In this document: in pieces, positions 6,561 through 15,344 of the stretch
Layout: each line of letters starts with the position of its first letter
How positions within the stretch are numbered: position 1 is the first letter of the stretch
From: DASXYG01 sp036502625
GTDB lineage: Bacteria > Actinomycetota > Actinomycetes > Streptosporangiales > Streptosporangiaceae
DNA length: 64,000 bases
Direction of reading: 5' to 3'
Assembly (NCBI GenBank): GCA_036502625.1
Contig: DASXYG010000069.1
Location: 13,736-77,735 of the forward strand
Translations under genes and position numbers: made by a program
The notes under the pieces: generated by a model
Told to the model about the DNA's origin: nothing
Database searches by the model: none
Seen by the model: the letters and a program-made list of their open reading frames with translations, nothing else

Positions 6561-8423
6561 ATGACGGCGACCGCGGCGGAGGATCTGGCGGAGTTGCGGC
6601 GGCCCGTACGCGGGCGCGTCACGGTCGCGGCGGGCGCGCAGGTACTGGCGACGGCGCTGGGGGTCGTGCCGCTGGTCGCGGTGGTGGAGCTGGGGCGGCG
6701 GCTGCTCGGCGGGCAGACGTCCGGGCTCTGGGCGATCGCGTGGCTGGCGGTCGGGGCGTTCGCGGCGCGGCTCGTGCTGTACACGCTGGCCGGCGGCATC
6801 AGCCACCTCGCGGACGCGGACCTCGCGCGTACGCTGCGGCGCCGGCTCGTACGGGCGCTCGCGGAGCTGCCGCTCGGCTGGTTCGCCGGCGGGGTGGCCG
6901 CGCGGGTCAAGACGACCGTGGAGGACGACGTGGCCGCGCTGCACCACGCGGTCGCGCACGCGCCCGGCGACATGGGCGCGGCGATCGCCGGGCCGGTGGT
7001 GGCCGGCGCGTACCTGCTGTACGTGGACTGGCGGCTGGCGCTGCTGACCGGCGCGGCGATCGGCGCCGCGCAGGCCACGCGCATGCGGATGGTGCGCCGC
7101 TCGGCGGAGCCGGCCGGGCGCATCGCGGCGGCGCGTGCCGAGCTGTCCGCGTCCGCGATCGAACTGGTCCGCGGCATCGCGGTGGTCAAGGCGTTCGGGG
7201 GAACGCGCGCGGCGGAACGGCCCGACGCCACGGACGAGCGGCCCGACGCCCCGCCGGAACGGCCCGACGCCCCGCCGGAACGGGCCGACGCCCCGCCGGA
7301 ACGGGCCGACGCCGCGGCGGAGCGCGTCGGAGCCGCGCCGGCGCGGTTCGCGGCTGCGGCGGAGCGGTACGCGGACGTCAATGACGAGGCGCAGCGGATC
7401 TTCATCCGGCAGCGGAGCCTGGCGCGGGCGACCGTGGCGCCCGCCACGATCCTCCTGCTCGTCACCGGGGCGGGGACGTGGTTCGCCGCGCTCGGGTGGA
7501 CGCGGCCGCTCGACGTCGTCGCGTTCCTGCTGCTCGGGCTCGGCCTGTTCGAGCAGATCACGCCGATCTACACGGCGCGCGACCAGCGGCGCCGGGCGCG
7601 CGACGCGGCGCACCGGATCTCCGAGCTGCTGCGGGAACCGCCCGAGGCCACCGCGGCCCATCCGGTGGCGCTGCCCGCGCCGGCCGGGCGGGCGCTGCCG
7701 CTCGAGCTCGACGACGTACGGTTCGGCTACGCGGGCGGGCACGAGGTGCTCCACGGGATCAGCGCGGAGCTGGCACCCGGCACCGTGACGGCGCTGGTCG
7801 GGCCGTCCGGGGCGGGCAAGTCGACGCTCGGGCTGCTGCTCGCGCGGTTCTCCGACCCCACCGGCGGCGCGATCCGGCTCGGCGGCGTGGACGTCCGCGA
7901 CGTGGACCGGGCCGAGCTGTACCGGCACATCGGGTTCCTGTTCCAGGACGTCGTCCTGCTGCGCCAGTCCGTACGGGACAACATCGCGCTGGCGGACCCG
8001 GACGCCGGCGACGCGCGCGTCGAGGAGGTGGCCGCGGCGGCGGCGATCGACGCGCGCATCCGCGACCTGCCGCGCGGCTACGCCACCGTGCTGGGCGAGG
8101 AGGCGGAGCTGTCCGGCGGCGAGGCGCAGCGGGTGAGCATCGCCCGCACCCTGCTCGCGGACACCCCGATCCTGGTCCTCGACGAGGCGACCGCATTCGC
8201 CGACCCGGAGTCCGAGGCGGCCGTACAGGACGCCCTCGCCGCGCTCGCCGGGGGCCGGACGCTGCTGGTCATCGCGCACCGGCTGCCGACCATCGCGCAC
8301 GCCGACCAGATCCTCGTGCTCGACGAAGGGCGCGTCGCCGAACGCGGCCGGCACGACGACCTGCTCGCCGCCGGCGGCCTGTACGCGCGGCTGTGGCACG
8401 CCCAGCAGGAGGCCGCCGCATGA
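6561..8423 (+). CDS. ABC transporter, fused permease-ATPase, subunit 1 (IrtA/YbtP-like)
   Basis: A 620-residue half-transporter with an N-terminal type IV membrane domain (about residues 15-330) and a C-terminal nucleotide-binding domain: Walker A GPSGAGKS, Q-loop FLFQDVVLL, signature LSGGEAQR, Walker B ILVLDEATA, H-loop IAHR. It pairs with the next gene through an ATGA overlap and lies behind an iron box, so a siderophore transporter of the YbtPQ/IrtAB kind is the best reading. No siderophore-interacting reductase domain is fused to it. Odd: a block of 21-bp repeats (7215-7340) inserts E-R-P/A-D-A-P-P heptads into a cytosolic loop. The GTG at 6534 is an alternative start. Confidence 0.85.
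   Translation: MTATAAEDLAELRRPVRGRVTVAAGAQVLATALGVVPLVAVVELGRRLLGGQTSGLWAIAWLAVGAFAARLVLYTLAGGISHLADADLARTLRRRLVRALAELPLGWFAGGVAARVKTTVEDDVAALHHAVAHAPGDMGAAIAGPVVAGAYLLYVDWRLALLTGAAIGAAQATRMRMVRRSAEPAGRIAAARAELSASAIELVRGIAVVKAFGGTRAAERPDATDERPDAPPERPDAPPERADAPPERADAAAERVGAAPARFAAAAERYADVNDEAQRIFIRQRSLARATVAPATILLLVTGAGTWFAALGWTRPLDVVAFLLLGLGLFEQITPIYTARDQRRRARDAAHRISELLREPPEATAAHPVALPAPAGRALPLELDDVRFGYAGGHEVLHGISAELAPGTVTALVGPSGAGKSTLGLLLARFSDPTGGAIRLGGVDVRDVDRAELYRHIGFLFQDVVLLRQSVRDNIALADPDAGDARVEEVAAAAAIDARIRDLPRGYATVLGEEAELSGGEAQRVSIARTLLADTPILVLDEATAFADPESEAAVQDALAALAGGRTLLVIAHRLPTIAHADQILVLDEGRVAERGRHDDLLAAGGLYARLWHAQQEAAA
7215..7340 (+). repeat. Six in-frame 21-bp tandem repeats inside the ABC gene
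   Basis: Units start at 7215, 7236, 7257, 7278, 7299 and 7320. Units 2 to 4 are nearly identical and the outer ones have drifted. Each encodes a heptad of the form ERPDAPP or ERADAPP, about residues 219-260 of the protein, in the loop between the fourth and fifth membrane helices. The reading frame is kept, so this is an expanded linker and not a disruption. Confidence 0.9.
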
Positions 8424-10165
8424 TCGCCACGCTGTTCCGCGTCGTCGGGCGCGGGCACCGCGGCCTGCTCTGGCGGTTCCTGGTCTCCACCGCGGTGTAC
8501 GCGCTGAGCGAGGGCGCCGCGTTCGGGCTGCTGGTGCCGCTGCTCACCGCGCTGCTCGGCGGCCGTACGGGCACCGCGGCGTGGTGGCTGATGCCGCTGG
8601 CCGCGGCGGTCGTCGTGGGGTGGGTCGCGCATTACGACATGGGCATCAGCGCGCTGCGGCTCTCCTCGGCCTGGCGGCGCTCGCTGTACGGGCGGATCGG
8701 GGCGCATGTCGTCCGGCTGCCGCTCGGCTGGTTCGACGGCGCGCGCACGGGACGGGTGGAGCGGCTGTTCGGGCACGGCCTGGACACCGCCGTGCAGACG
8801 GTCACGCTGACGCAGACGCTGATCAACGCGGTCGTGACGCCCGCGGTGATCGGGGTGTTCCTGGTCGTCCTCGACTGGCGGATCGCGCTCGCGGTGCTGG
8901 TCACCGTGCCGGTCGTGCTGCTGGTGTTCGCGTACGCGCGGCGGGTCACCGACCGTACGGAGGCGGCGAGCGACGCGGCCGCCGCCGAGGCGGGCACGCG
9001 GCTGGTCGAGTTCGCGGCGGCGCAGCCGGTGCTGCGCGCGATCGGCCGCGGGCGCGGCGCGAGCAGGCCGCTGGACGACGCGCTGGACGCCCGCCACCGG
9101 GAGGCGCGCCGCGAGGTCGTGGGCGCGCTGCCCGGCCTGCAGCTCGGCCGGCTCGCCATCCAGCTCGCGTTCACCGCCGTGCTGGTCGTGGGGCTGCTGC
9201 TGGCCACCGGGAGCGACATCACGCCGGCCCGGATGATCGCGCTGCTGGTGCTCGGCATCCACTTCCTCCAGCCGTTCGCCACGCTCGCCGGTGTGGCGGG
9301 CGGGCTGCGGGTGTGCCGCGCGGCGATCGAGCGGATCGACGCGGTGCTGCGCACGCCCGTCCTGCCCGAGCCCGTACGCCCGCGGCCCCTCGGCCCGCCC
9401 GCGATCGACCTCGACGACGTGCGGTTCGGCTACGACGGCGTGCCGCTGCTGGACGGGCTCACCCTGCACGTGCCGGCCGGGAGCACGACGGCGCTGGTCG
9501 GGCCGTCCGGGGCGGGAAAGACGACGGTCACGAAGCTGGTCGCCCGGTTCTTCGACACCGACGCCGGCACCGTACGGGTCGGCGGCGCCGACGTGCGCGA
9601 CGTGGCGAGCGCGGACCTGCTGGACGCGGTGGCGCTGGTGTTCCAGGACGTCTACCTGTTCGACGGCACGATCGAGGACAACATCCGCATGGGCCGGCCC
9701 GGGGCCACGCCCGCGGCGGTGCGCGACGCCGCGCGCCGCGCCCGCGTCGACCTCGTCGCCGAGCGGCTGCCGGACGGCCTGGCCGGCCGGGTCGGCGACG
9801 GCGGGCGGCTGCTGTCCGGCGGGGAGCGCCAGCGGGTGGCGATCGCCCGCGCGCTGCTCAAGGACGCGCCGATCGTGCTGCTCGACGAGGCGACGTCCGC
9901 GCTCGACGCGGAGAACGAGGCGGCCGTGCACGCGGCGCTGGCGGAGCTGCGCCAGGGCCGTACGCTGCTGGTCATCGCGCACCGGCTGCGCACGGTCATG
10001 CGCGCGGACCAGATCGCGGTGCTGGACGGCGGCCGGATCGCCGAGCTCGGCACCCACGCGGAGCTGCTCGCCGCCGACGGCCGCTACGCCGCCCTGTGGC
10101 GCAGCCAGCAGCGGGCGCGAGGCTGGCGGCTGACCAACGACGCCGGGCGGCCCGCCGGGCGCTGA
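8420..10165 (+). CDS. ABC transporter, fused permease-ATPase, subunit 2 (IrtB/YbtQ-like)
   Basis: A 581-residue partner of the preceding protein. The start is the ATG overlapping the upstream TGA. Six membrane helices cover about residues 15-300, followed by an ATPase domain with GPSGAGKT, VFQDVYLF, LLSGGERQR, IVLLDEATS and IAHR. The signature is canonical (LSGGE in both halves), so both composite ATP sites could hydrolyse. Co-transcribed behind the iron box at 6508-6526; likely role is siderophore or ferric-siderophore transport across the cytoplasmic membrane. Exporters of other small molecules share this architecture. Confidence 0.85.
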   Translation: MIATLFRVVGRGHRGLLWRFLVSTAVYALSEGAAFGLLVPLLTALLGGRTGTAAWWLMPLAAAVVVGWVAHYDMGISALRLSSAWRRSLYGRIGAHVVRLPLGWFDGARTGRVERLFGHGLDTAVQTVTLTQTLINAVVTPAVIGVFLVVLDWRIALAVLVTVPVVLLVFAYARRVTDRTEAASDAAAAEAGTRLVEFAAAQPVLRAIGRGRGASRPLDDALDARHREARREVVGALPGLQLGRLAIQLAFTAVLVVGLLLATGSDITPARMIALLVLGIHFLQPFATLAGVAGGLRVCRAAIERIDAVLRTPVLPEPVRPRPLGPPAIDLDDVRFGYDGVPLLDGLTLHVPAGSTTALVGPSGAGKTTVTKLVARFFDTDAGTVRVGGADVRDVASADLLDAVALVFQDVYLFDGTIEDNIRMGRPGATPAAVRDAARRARVDLVAERLPDGLAGRVGDGGRLLSGGERQRVAIARALLKDAPIVLLDEATSALDAENEAAVHAALAELRQGRTLLVIAHRLRTVMRADQIAVLDGGRIAELGTHAELLAADGRYAALWRSQQRARGWRLTNDAGRPAGR

Positions 10166-10190
10166 CCCCGGCGCCGTACGCCGCTACGGT
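10162..10190 (+). promoter_or_regulatory. Promoter of the DUF72 gene, leaderless type
   Basis: CTGACC at 10162-10167 and TACGGT at 10185-10190 are separated by 17 bp. The A of the ATG at 10197 is exactly seven bases beyond the -10 element, so transcription probably starts at the initiation codon. The -35 element overlaps the stop codon of the upstream ABC gene. Confidence 0.55.
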
Positions 10191-10196
10191 CGGAGC

Positions 10197-11048
10197 ATGC
10201 GGCTTCATGTGGGGTGTGCGATGTGGGCGCACGGGCCGTGGCGGGGGCGGTTCCTGCCGCAGCCGCTGCCGCCGGGCGAGCGGCTGCGCGCGTACGCGAG
10301 CTGGTGCGACGCCGTGGAGGGCAACACCACCTTCTACGCGACGCCGACGCGGGAGACCGTCCGGTCGTGGGCCGGGCAGACCGGTGCGGACTTCAGGTTC
10401 GTGCTGAAGCTGCCGAAGGCGATCACCCACGACCGGCGGCTGACCGGGGCGGAGGCCGACGTACGGGGGTTCCTGCACGCGATCGGGCCGCTGGGCGCGC
10501 GGGCGCACGCATTGTGGGTGCAGTTGCCCGGGTCGTTCGGGCCGGACGATCTCGGGGTGCTGGCCGCGTTCCTGCACGGGATGCCGCGCGACCACGCGTA
10601 CGCCGTCGAGGTGCGGCACCGGGCGTTCTTCGACGACGGGCGCGCCGCGGCGGCGCTGGAGCGGGTGCTCGGCCGGGTCGGCGCGGAGTGGCTGACGTTC
10701 GACACGCGGACCCTGTTCGGGAAGCGGCCCACGAGCGACGCCGAACGCGCGGCGTGGACGGACAAGCCGCGGCTCCCCCGCCGGACGGCCGCGCTCACCG
10801 CGCACCCGATCGTCCGCTACATCGGCCGCGACCGTACGGAGGAGACCGCCGAGGGCTGGCAGGTCTGGGTGGACACGGCGGTGGAGTGGCTCCGCGAGGG
10901 CCGCTCACCGACCGTGTTCGTGCACACCCCCGACAACGCGGACGCACTCCCGTTGGCCCGCCGCTTCCACGCCGACGTACGGGCCCGCGTACCGAACCTC
11001 GACCCGCTCCCCGAGCCCGTACCGACCGGCCCGCCGACGCTGTTCTGA
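10197..11048 (+). CDS. DUF72 (YecE-like) TIM-barrel protein
   Basis: A 283-residue protein of the DUF72/YecE family, a TIM-barrel fold of unknown biochemical function. Family features are the N-terminal 'HVGCAMWAHGPWRGRF', 'VEGNTTFYATP' (residues about 40-50), 'FRFVLKLPKAITHDRRL', 'WVQLPGSF', 'AVEVRHRAFFD' and the C-terminal 'VFVHTPDNADALPLARRF'. It appears to be a single-gene transcript with a leaderless promoter overlapping the end of the ABC operon. It ends 17 bp before the convergent gene at 11066. Confidence 0.88.
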   Translation: MRLHVGCAMWAHGPWRGRFLPQPLPPGERLRAYASWCDAVEGNTTFYATPTRETVRSWAGQTGADFRFVLKLPKAITHDRRLTGAEADVRGFLHAIGPLGARAHALWVQLPGSFGPDDLGVLAAFLHGMPRDHAYAVEVRHRAFFDDGRAAAALERVLGRVGAEWLTFDTRTLFGKRPTSDAERAAWTDKPRLPRRTAALTAHPIVRYIGRDRTEETAEGWQVWVDTAVEWLREGRSPTVFVHTPDNADALPLARRFHADVRARVPNLDPLPEPVPTGPPTLF

Positions 11049-11065
11049 CGCGGAGCCGCACGCTT

Positions 11066-12130
11066 CTAGCCCCGGGCCACGCGGGACCACGCCGACAGGA
11101 GGCGGGCCGCCGAGCCGCCGATGGGGCCGACCGCGTCGGCGAGGACGTCCGCTGACGGGAGGTAGGCCCCGGTCGCGGCCGTGGTCGCCTCCGCGGCGTC
11201 GGAGATGGTGGACGAGCAGACGTCCAGGAGGTACTTGGGCACGTTCAGCGCCGGGTCGACGCAGCCGACGACCGGCGTGCCGACGGCCGCGACCAGCGGG
11301 AACACCGTTCCGGGGATGCCGATGGCGACCTGGGCGCGCGCGGACGCGGTCACGGACGGCACGTCCGCGATCTCGTACCGCTCCCAGAGCGTCCGGTCCT
11401 CGCGGGGGTGCAGGCCGACCAGGATGTGCCACCCCGCGTCCGCGAGCCGGGCGGCGGACGCGAGCAGCAGCTCGGTGCCCGGCGCGGCGGCACCGGTCGC
11501 GTCCGGGTGGGTGACGCTGGTGAGCACGAGCGCCAGCCCGTCCTCGGGGGCGCGCGCCGGGAGCCCGTCCGTCTGCGGCGAGCCGACGACCCGGATGCGC
11601 CGGCGCGTGCCCAGGTAGCCGGCGAACGCGCGCGACTCGGCCGCGGACGAGGACGTGATCACGCGCAGCCGGCCGCGCAGGCGCCGCGCCCCGGGCGCCT
11701 CGTCCGGCCCGAGGTACGCCAGCGAACTGGCCGCCATGGGGAGGTGGCGCAGGCGCGCGGCGCACTCCAGCGGCCAGTCGTCCGCCCCGGCCACCACGAG
11801 CAGGTCGTACGCGTCGGGGTGCCGGCGGCCGTGGGGGCCCGCGAGGAGGTCGTCGAGGGTGGCCACCGGGACGGGGTCGCCGGCGGCGATCTGGCTGAGG
11901 TCGGGGACGAGCTGGGTCAGCCGCCAGCGCCGCCGCGCCGCCTCGGCGAGCAGCGGTTGGACGTGGTACGTCCCCCACGGCTCGTTCGTCGCCACCAGTA
12001 CACGCCGCCCGCCCCGCGCCCGCGCCGCCGCACCCGCGGGACCCCCCGCGGCGACCGCCCCGGCCAGCCCGAGCCCGCCCGCGAGGAGCGCACGCCGGGC
12101 GACACCACCATTCCCCTGTTCGCTGATCAC
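11066..12130 (-). CDS. Possible exported protein with glycosyltransferase-like features, function unknown
   Basis: A 354-residue protein from a GTG at 12130. The N-terminus (RRALLAGGLGLAGAVAAG) is a signal-like stretch of the twin-arginine style, though only two arginines precede the hydrophobic core. The body alternates short beta and alpha segments: 'RVLVATNEPWGTYHVQPLL', 'DLLVVAGADDWPL', 'RVITSSSAAESRAFAGYLG', 'GWHILVGLHPRED', 'VAIGIPGTVFPLVAAVGTPVVGCVD'. The last two resemble the C-terminal half of GT-B glycosyltransferases and glycerophosphotransferases, where a glycine-rich loop precedes a nucleotide site. I cannot assign a family with confidence. Confidence 0.6.
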   Translation of the reverse strand: MISEQGNGGVARRALLAGGLGLAGAVAAGGPAGAAARARGGRRVLVATNEPWGTYHVQPLLAEAARRRWRLTQLVPDLSQIAAGDPVPVATLDDLLAGPHGRRHPDAYDLLVVAGADDWPLECAARLRHLPMAASSLAYLGPDEAPGARRLRGRLRVITSSSAAESRAFAGYLGTRRRIRVVGSPQTDGLPARAPEDGLALVLTSVTHPDATGAAAPGTELLLASAARLADAGWHILVGLHPREDRTLWERYEIADVPSVTASARAQVAIGIPGTVFPLVAAVGTPVVGCVDPALNVPKYLLDVCSSTISDAAEATTAATGAYLPSADVLADAVGPIGGSAARLLSAWSRVARG

Positions 12131-12209
12131 GCCCGGACCGTACCGAGACGCCCCGACTCCTCCGTGAACGCCCAGGTAACACGCGGCGTACGGCGCCGGG
12201 AGACGGCCG

Positions 12210-12986
12210 TCACCGGTGCGGGAAGTCGATGCCGGCCGCGCGCAGCTTGGCCTCGACCAGGGTGTTCAGCCGGGCGATGGACGGCCCCTGGTCTTCCCGG
12301 TGGTGGTTGACCACCCCGTACCGGGAGGCGGCGTCGGCGCGGTTCCGGAACCCGGTCGGCACCGCCAGCAGCGCGCGGTCGGCCAGCAGCTTGTCGGCCA
12401 GCGCGGACGCCAGCTCCTCGATCCGCGGGTCGTCGGGGTCCCAGGACCGCGCGTCCCAGCCGCGTTTGGTCAGCGCGACGAACCCGGGATCGGCGAGCCG
12501 GTGTTCGAGCTGGGTCAAGAAGCCGTCGAAGATCTCCGGGATCAGCGCGCGGGCCAGCACGAGGCCCTCCCGTTGGCCGGCCACGTAGTCGGGGCTGAAG
12601 CCGAGATCGGCGAGCCGTTCCAGGACCGCGCAGGCCCGGTCGGGCAGCAGGGCGCGGTCGCCGTGGGCGAGCCGGTGCAGCGTGTCGCGCCGCGCGGTCA
12701 GGTCCTCGATGCGTTCGGTGAGCCGGCGGCGTACGTCGTCCAGGGCGCCGGCGAACGTCTCGGGATCGGTGTCGAGCAGGTCGCCGATCTCGGCCAGCGG
12801 CACGCCGGCGCCGGCCAGTGTGCGGACCTGGACCAGCCGGAGCAGGTCCGTCGACCGGTAGCGGCGGTAGCCGGAGGTGTCCCGCTCCGGCTCGGCGACC
12901 AGGCCGAGCCGGTGGTAGTGCCGCACGGTCTTGATCGTGACGCCGGCGAACGCCGCCGCCTGGCCGATCGTGAGCCCGCCTGCCAT
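12210..12986 (-). CDS. MerR-family transcriptional regulator
   Basis: About 258 residues. The N-terminal MerR winged helix is clear: 'LTIGQAAAFAGVTIKTVRHYHRLGL', 'SGYRRYRSTDLLRLVQVRTL', then a dimerisation helix 'LTERIEDLTARRDTLHRLAH'. The roughly 150-residue C-terminal effector domain is not one I recognise and lacks a metal-binding cysteine pattern. I chose the ATG at 12986; an upstream ATG at 13049 would place the operator-like repeat at 13016-13035 inside the coding sequence. It is divergent from the serine hydrolase gene and probably controls that gene and itself. Confidence 0.85.
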   Translation of the reverse strand: MAGGLTIGQAAAFAGVTIKTVRHYHRLGLVAEPERDTSGYRRYRSTDLLRLVQVRTLAGAGVPLAEIGDLLDTDPETFAGALDDVRRRLTERIEDLTARRDTLHRLAHGDRALLPDRACAVLERLADLGFSPDYVAGQREGLVLARALIPEIFDGFLTQLEHRLADPGFVALTKRGWDARSWDPDDPRIEELASALADKLLADRALLAVPTGFRNRADAASRYGVVNHHREDQGPSIARLNTLVEAKLRAAGIDFPHR

Positions 12987-13015
12987 CGCCTCCGCCACCT
13001 CCGCATCCCGCCGGC

Positions 13016-13035
13016 TTGACCTTGACCTTAGGTCA
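13016..13035. promoter_or_regulatory. Candidate MerR operator
   Basis: TTGACC occurs twice in tandem at 13016-13027, and the second copy forms an inverted repeat (TGACC, 3 bp, GGTCA) at 13023-13035. It lies between the divergent MerR and serine hydrolase genes, where MerR proteins normally bind a spacer between -35 and -10. I cannot identify a convincing -10 element downstream. Confidence 0.45.
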
Positions 13036-13077
13036 GGGTGGACGCTCATCGCACACCTTGAGAGAAGGAGATGCGCG

Positions 13078-14304
13078 ATGGGTACGAACTGCGGCTTTTC
13101 CGAAGCCGGACTGCGCAGGCTGCGCGGCGTCCTGGCCAGGTACGTCGAGTCCGGGAGGATCCCCGGGCTCGTCGCCCTGGTCGGCCGCGGCGGCGAGGCG
13201 CACGTCGAGGCGATGGGGACGATGCGCCACGAGGGTGGCGAACCGATGCGCCGGGACACGATCTTCCGGATGGCGTCCACGACCAAGCCGGTCACGATGG
13301 CGGCGGCGATGGTGCTGCTCGACGAGTGCCGGCTGCGGCTGGACGACCCGGTGGATCCGTGGCTGCCCGAGCTCGCCGACCGCCGGGTGCTGAAGCGGCC
13401 GGACGGCCCGCTGGAGGAGACCGTGCCCGCGCGGCGGCCGATCACCGTACGGGACCTGCTGACCTCGACGTTCGGGCTCGGCGTGGACTTCGCGCTGCTG
13501 GACGCCCCGATCAGGGCCGCGATCCTCGAGCGGACCGACTACGGCGTGGCGTCCGGTCCGGCGCCCGGGCCGGACGAGTGGATGCGCCGCCTCGGCGAGC
13601 TGCCGCTGTCGTACCAGCCCGGGGAGCGGTGGCAGTACGACCTCAGCAACGAGGTGCTCGGCGTGCTCGTGGCCCGGGTCGCGGGCCGGTCGCTGGAGGC
13701 GTTCCTGCGCGAGCGCGTCCTCGATCCGCTGGGGATGCAGGACACCGGCTTCCACGTGCCCGCCGACAAGATCGGCCGGCTGCCGCCCCTGTACGGGCCC
13801 GACCCGCGGACCGGGGAGTTCACCGTGTGGGACGAGGCGGAGGGCGGCCGCCTCAGCGAGCCGCAGGCGTTCCAGGGCGGCGGCGGTGGGCTGGTCTCCA
13901 CCGCCGACGACTACCACGCCTACTTCCAGATGCTGCTGAACCGCGGGACGCACGGGAGCGAACGGATCCTGTCCCGCGCCGCCGTCGAGCTGATGACCAC
14001 CAACCGCCTCACGCCCGATCAACAGGCCGCCCGGGACGCGATGTACCGGAGCATCGTCCACCTGTCGTTCGGCGGGGGGCTGCACGGCGGCTGGGGCTTC
14101 GGGATGGCGGTGCGCACGTACCGCGGCGACTACGCGCCCGCCGGCCAGTTCGGCTGGGACGGCGGAACCGGCACCACCGTCTACGCCGACCCAGCCAACC
14201 GCCTCACCGGTTTGCTGCTCACCCAGGTCGGGATGTCCACCCCGGACTCGACCCACCTCATCCACGACTTCTGGACCACCCTCTACCAGTCCGTCGACGA
14301 CTGA
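13078..14304 (+). CDS. Serine hydrolase, beta-lactamase/esterase family (PF00144 type)
   Basis: A 408-residue penicillin-binding-protein-like hydrolase of the class C beta-lactamase / EstB / carboxylesterase family. The catalytic SxxK is Ser67-Thr-Thr-Lys70 (MASTTK). The tyrosine motif is in 'WQYDLSNEVLG' and the third motif region is 'GWDGGTGTT', where the usual H/K-x-G is replaced by W-D-G-G as in several esterases. No signal peptide is visible, so it is probably cytosolic. The ATG at 13078 follows AAGGAG with seven bases between. The substrate could be an ester, a lactone or a beta-lactam. The divergent MerR gene suggests induction by a small molecule. Confidence 0.88.
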   Translation: MGTNCGFSEAGLRRLRGVLARYVESGRIPGLVALVGRGGEAHVEAMGTMRHEGGEPMRRDTIFRMASTTKPVTMAAAMVLLDECRLRLDDPVDPWLPELADRRVLKRPDGPLEETVPARRPITVRDLLTSTFGLGVDFALLDAPIRAAILERTDYGVASGPAPGPDEWMRRLGELPLSYQPGERWQYDLSNEVLGVLVARVAGRSLEAFLRERVLDPLGMQDTGFHVPADKIGRLPPLYGPDPRTGEFTVWDEAEGGRLSEPQAFQGGGGGLVSTADDYHAYFQMLLNRGTHGSERILSRAAVELMTTNRLTPDQQAARDAMYRSIVHLSFGGGLHGGWGFGMAVRTYRGDYAPAGQFGWDGGTGTTVYADPANRLTGLLLTQVGMSTPDSTHLIHDFWTTLYQSVDD

Positions 14305-14326
14305 CGCGGGGCTCGGGGGATGCGGT

Positions 14327-14899
14327 TCAGCGACCCGGTACGGGGGTCGGCCGAGGCCGGTCCGACGGCGTCCTGGCCGTGGCGCGCCACCAGGGGCGGG
14401 ACGCGAGCGCGGCCAGGACGGCGCCGGCGGTGTTGAGCAGGACGTCGTCCACCGACGACACCCGGTCGAGCCGCAGGACGTACTGCGCGGTCTCGATCAG
14501 GACCGAGCAGCCCGCCGCGAGCGCCAGGATCCGCGCCACCGACGCCAGCGCCGTGAACCGCAGCGGCGCGAGGAACCCCAGCGCCGCGAACATCAACAGG
14601 TTCCCGACGACCTGCCCCGCCGGCATCGTGGCCAGATCCCGGAACGGCACCAGGCTCACCCGAGCGGGCGCGACCCCGGCCCCGCCCCCCGGCAGCATGG
14701 TCATCCACACCAGCGGCACCGTCCCGTAAACAATCCCGATCTCCGCCACCGACCGCCGCCACGCCCACCCCGCCGCGGCCCCGCCGGCCCGCCGCCGACG
14801 CGCCAGACCCCACACCGCGACCACAACAAACGGCAGCACCCCCACCGCAATAACCGCCACCCCAGTGAACGTCCCAACCCACCGCCACCCCGTGAACAC
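14327..14899 (-). CDS. VanZ-like membrane protein
   Basis: About 190 residues with four or five hydrophobic segments. The VanZ-like pattern is visible as 'VSLVPFRD', 'VVGNLLMFAALGFLAPL', 'LALAAGCSVLIETAQYVL' and 'SSVDDVLLNTAGAVLAAL', including the conserved Asn, Phe, Glu and Asp-Asp-Asn positions. VanZ itself contributes low-level teicoplanin resistance, but most homologues have no known role. The GTG at 14899 is preceded by GAAGGGG with seven bases between; the longer GTG start at 14953 adds a glycine-rich leader with no ribosome site. It is convergent with the serine hydrolase gene. Confidence 0.75.
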   Translation of the reverse strand: MFTGWRWVGTFTGVAVIAVGVLPFVVVAVWGLARRRRAGGAAAGWAWRRSVAEIGIVYGTVPLVWMTMLPGGGAGVAPARVSLVPFRDLATMPAGQVVGNLLMFAALGFLAPLRFTALASVARILALAAGCSVLIETAQYVLRLDRVSSVDDVLLNTAGAVLAALASRPWWRATARTPSDRPRPTPVPGR

Positions 14900-15330
14900 C
14901 CCGCCACCCCTTCCACCCCGGTCAGCCGCAACGGACGCCCCACCGCAGCCCACACGACCACCTAAGCCGAACCCCCGTTGCGCTGACGTATGCGTTTCTC
15001 AATACACCCCAGATACACGCGCTTCCAACCACGAAGGCCGCCTCCGCATGAGCCCCTCGAACGCGCACCGCCCCCGCCGAACCCACGCCACCCCTTTCAC
15101 GGCACCCCGTGCGACTTTCACGCCACCCCTTTCTGCGACCTCTACCGAGAGGGCGTCTCCATGCGCCCCTCCGGGGGTCCCCGAACCCCTGTCCGCCGGC
15201 ACAGCGTTCTCAACACGAACGCCACCCCGCAAGGGCGCGACCCCGCTCGAGGAATACGGGGCCGCGCGAGGTGGTGGAGACGTAGCGCGCTCCGAGTCCT
15301 CGGAAGCCTCCTGGGCTGGGCGTGGCTGGT
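14900..15330. other. Intergenic stretch without a recognisable gene
   Basis: Proline- and arginine-rich translations in all frames, no conserved motif, no tRNA-like T-loop sequence and no strong palindrome. It probably holds the promoter for the VanZ-like gene (minus strand). I see nothing else supportable. Confidence 0.5.
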
Positions 15331-15344
15331 GCTAGCGTCCGGCC

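Noticed and set aside
13047..13049. Upstream start for the MerR gene
   Set aside because: It would place the operator-like repeats in the coding sequence and adds residues not typical of MerR N-termini.
14900..15330. tRNA or small RNA gene
   Set aside because: No cloverleaf-compatible arms or TTCGANNC-like T-loop could be seen.
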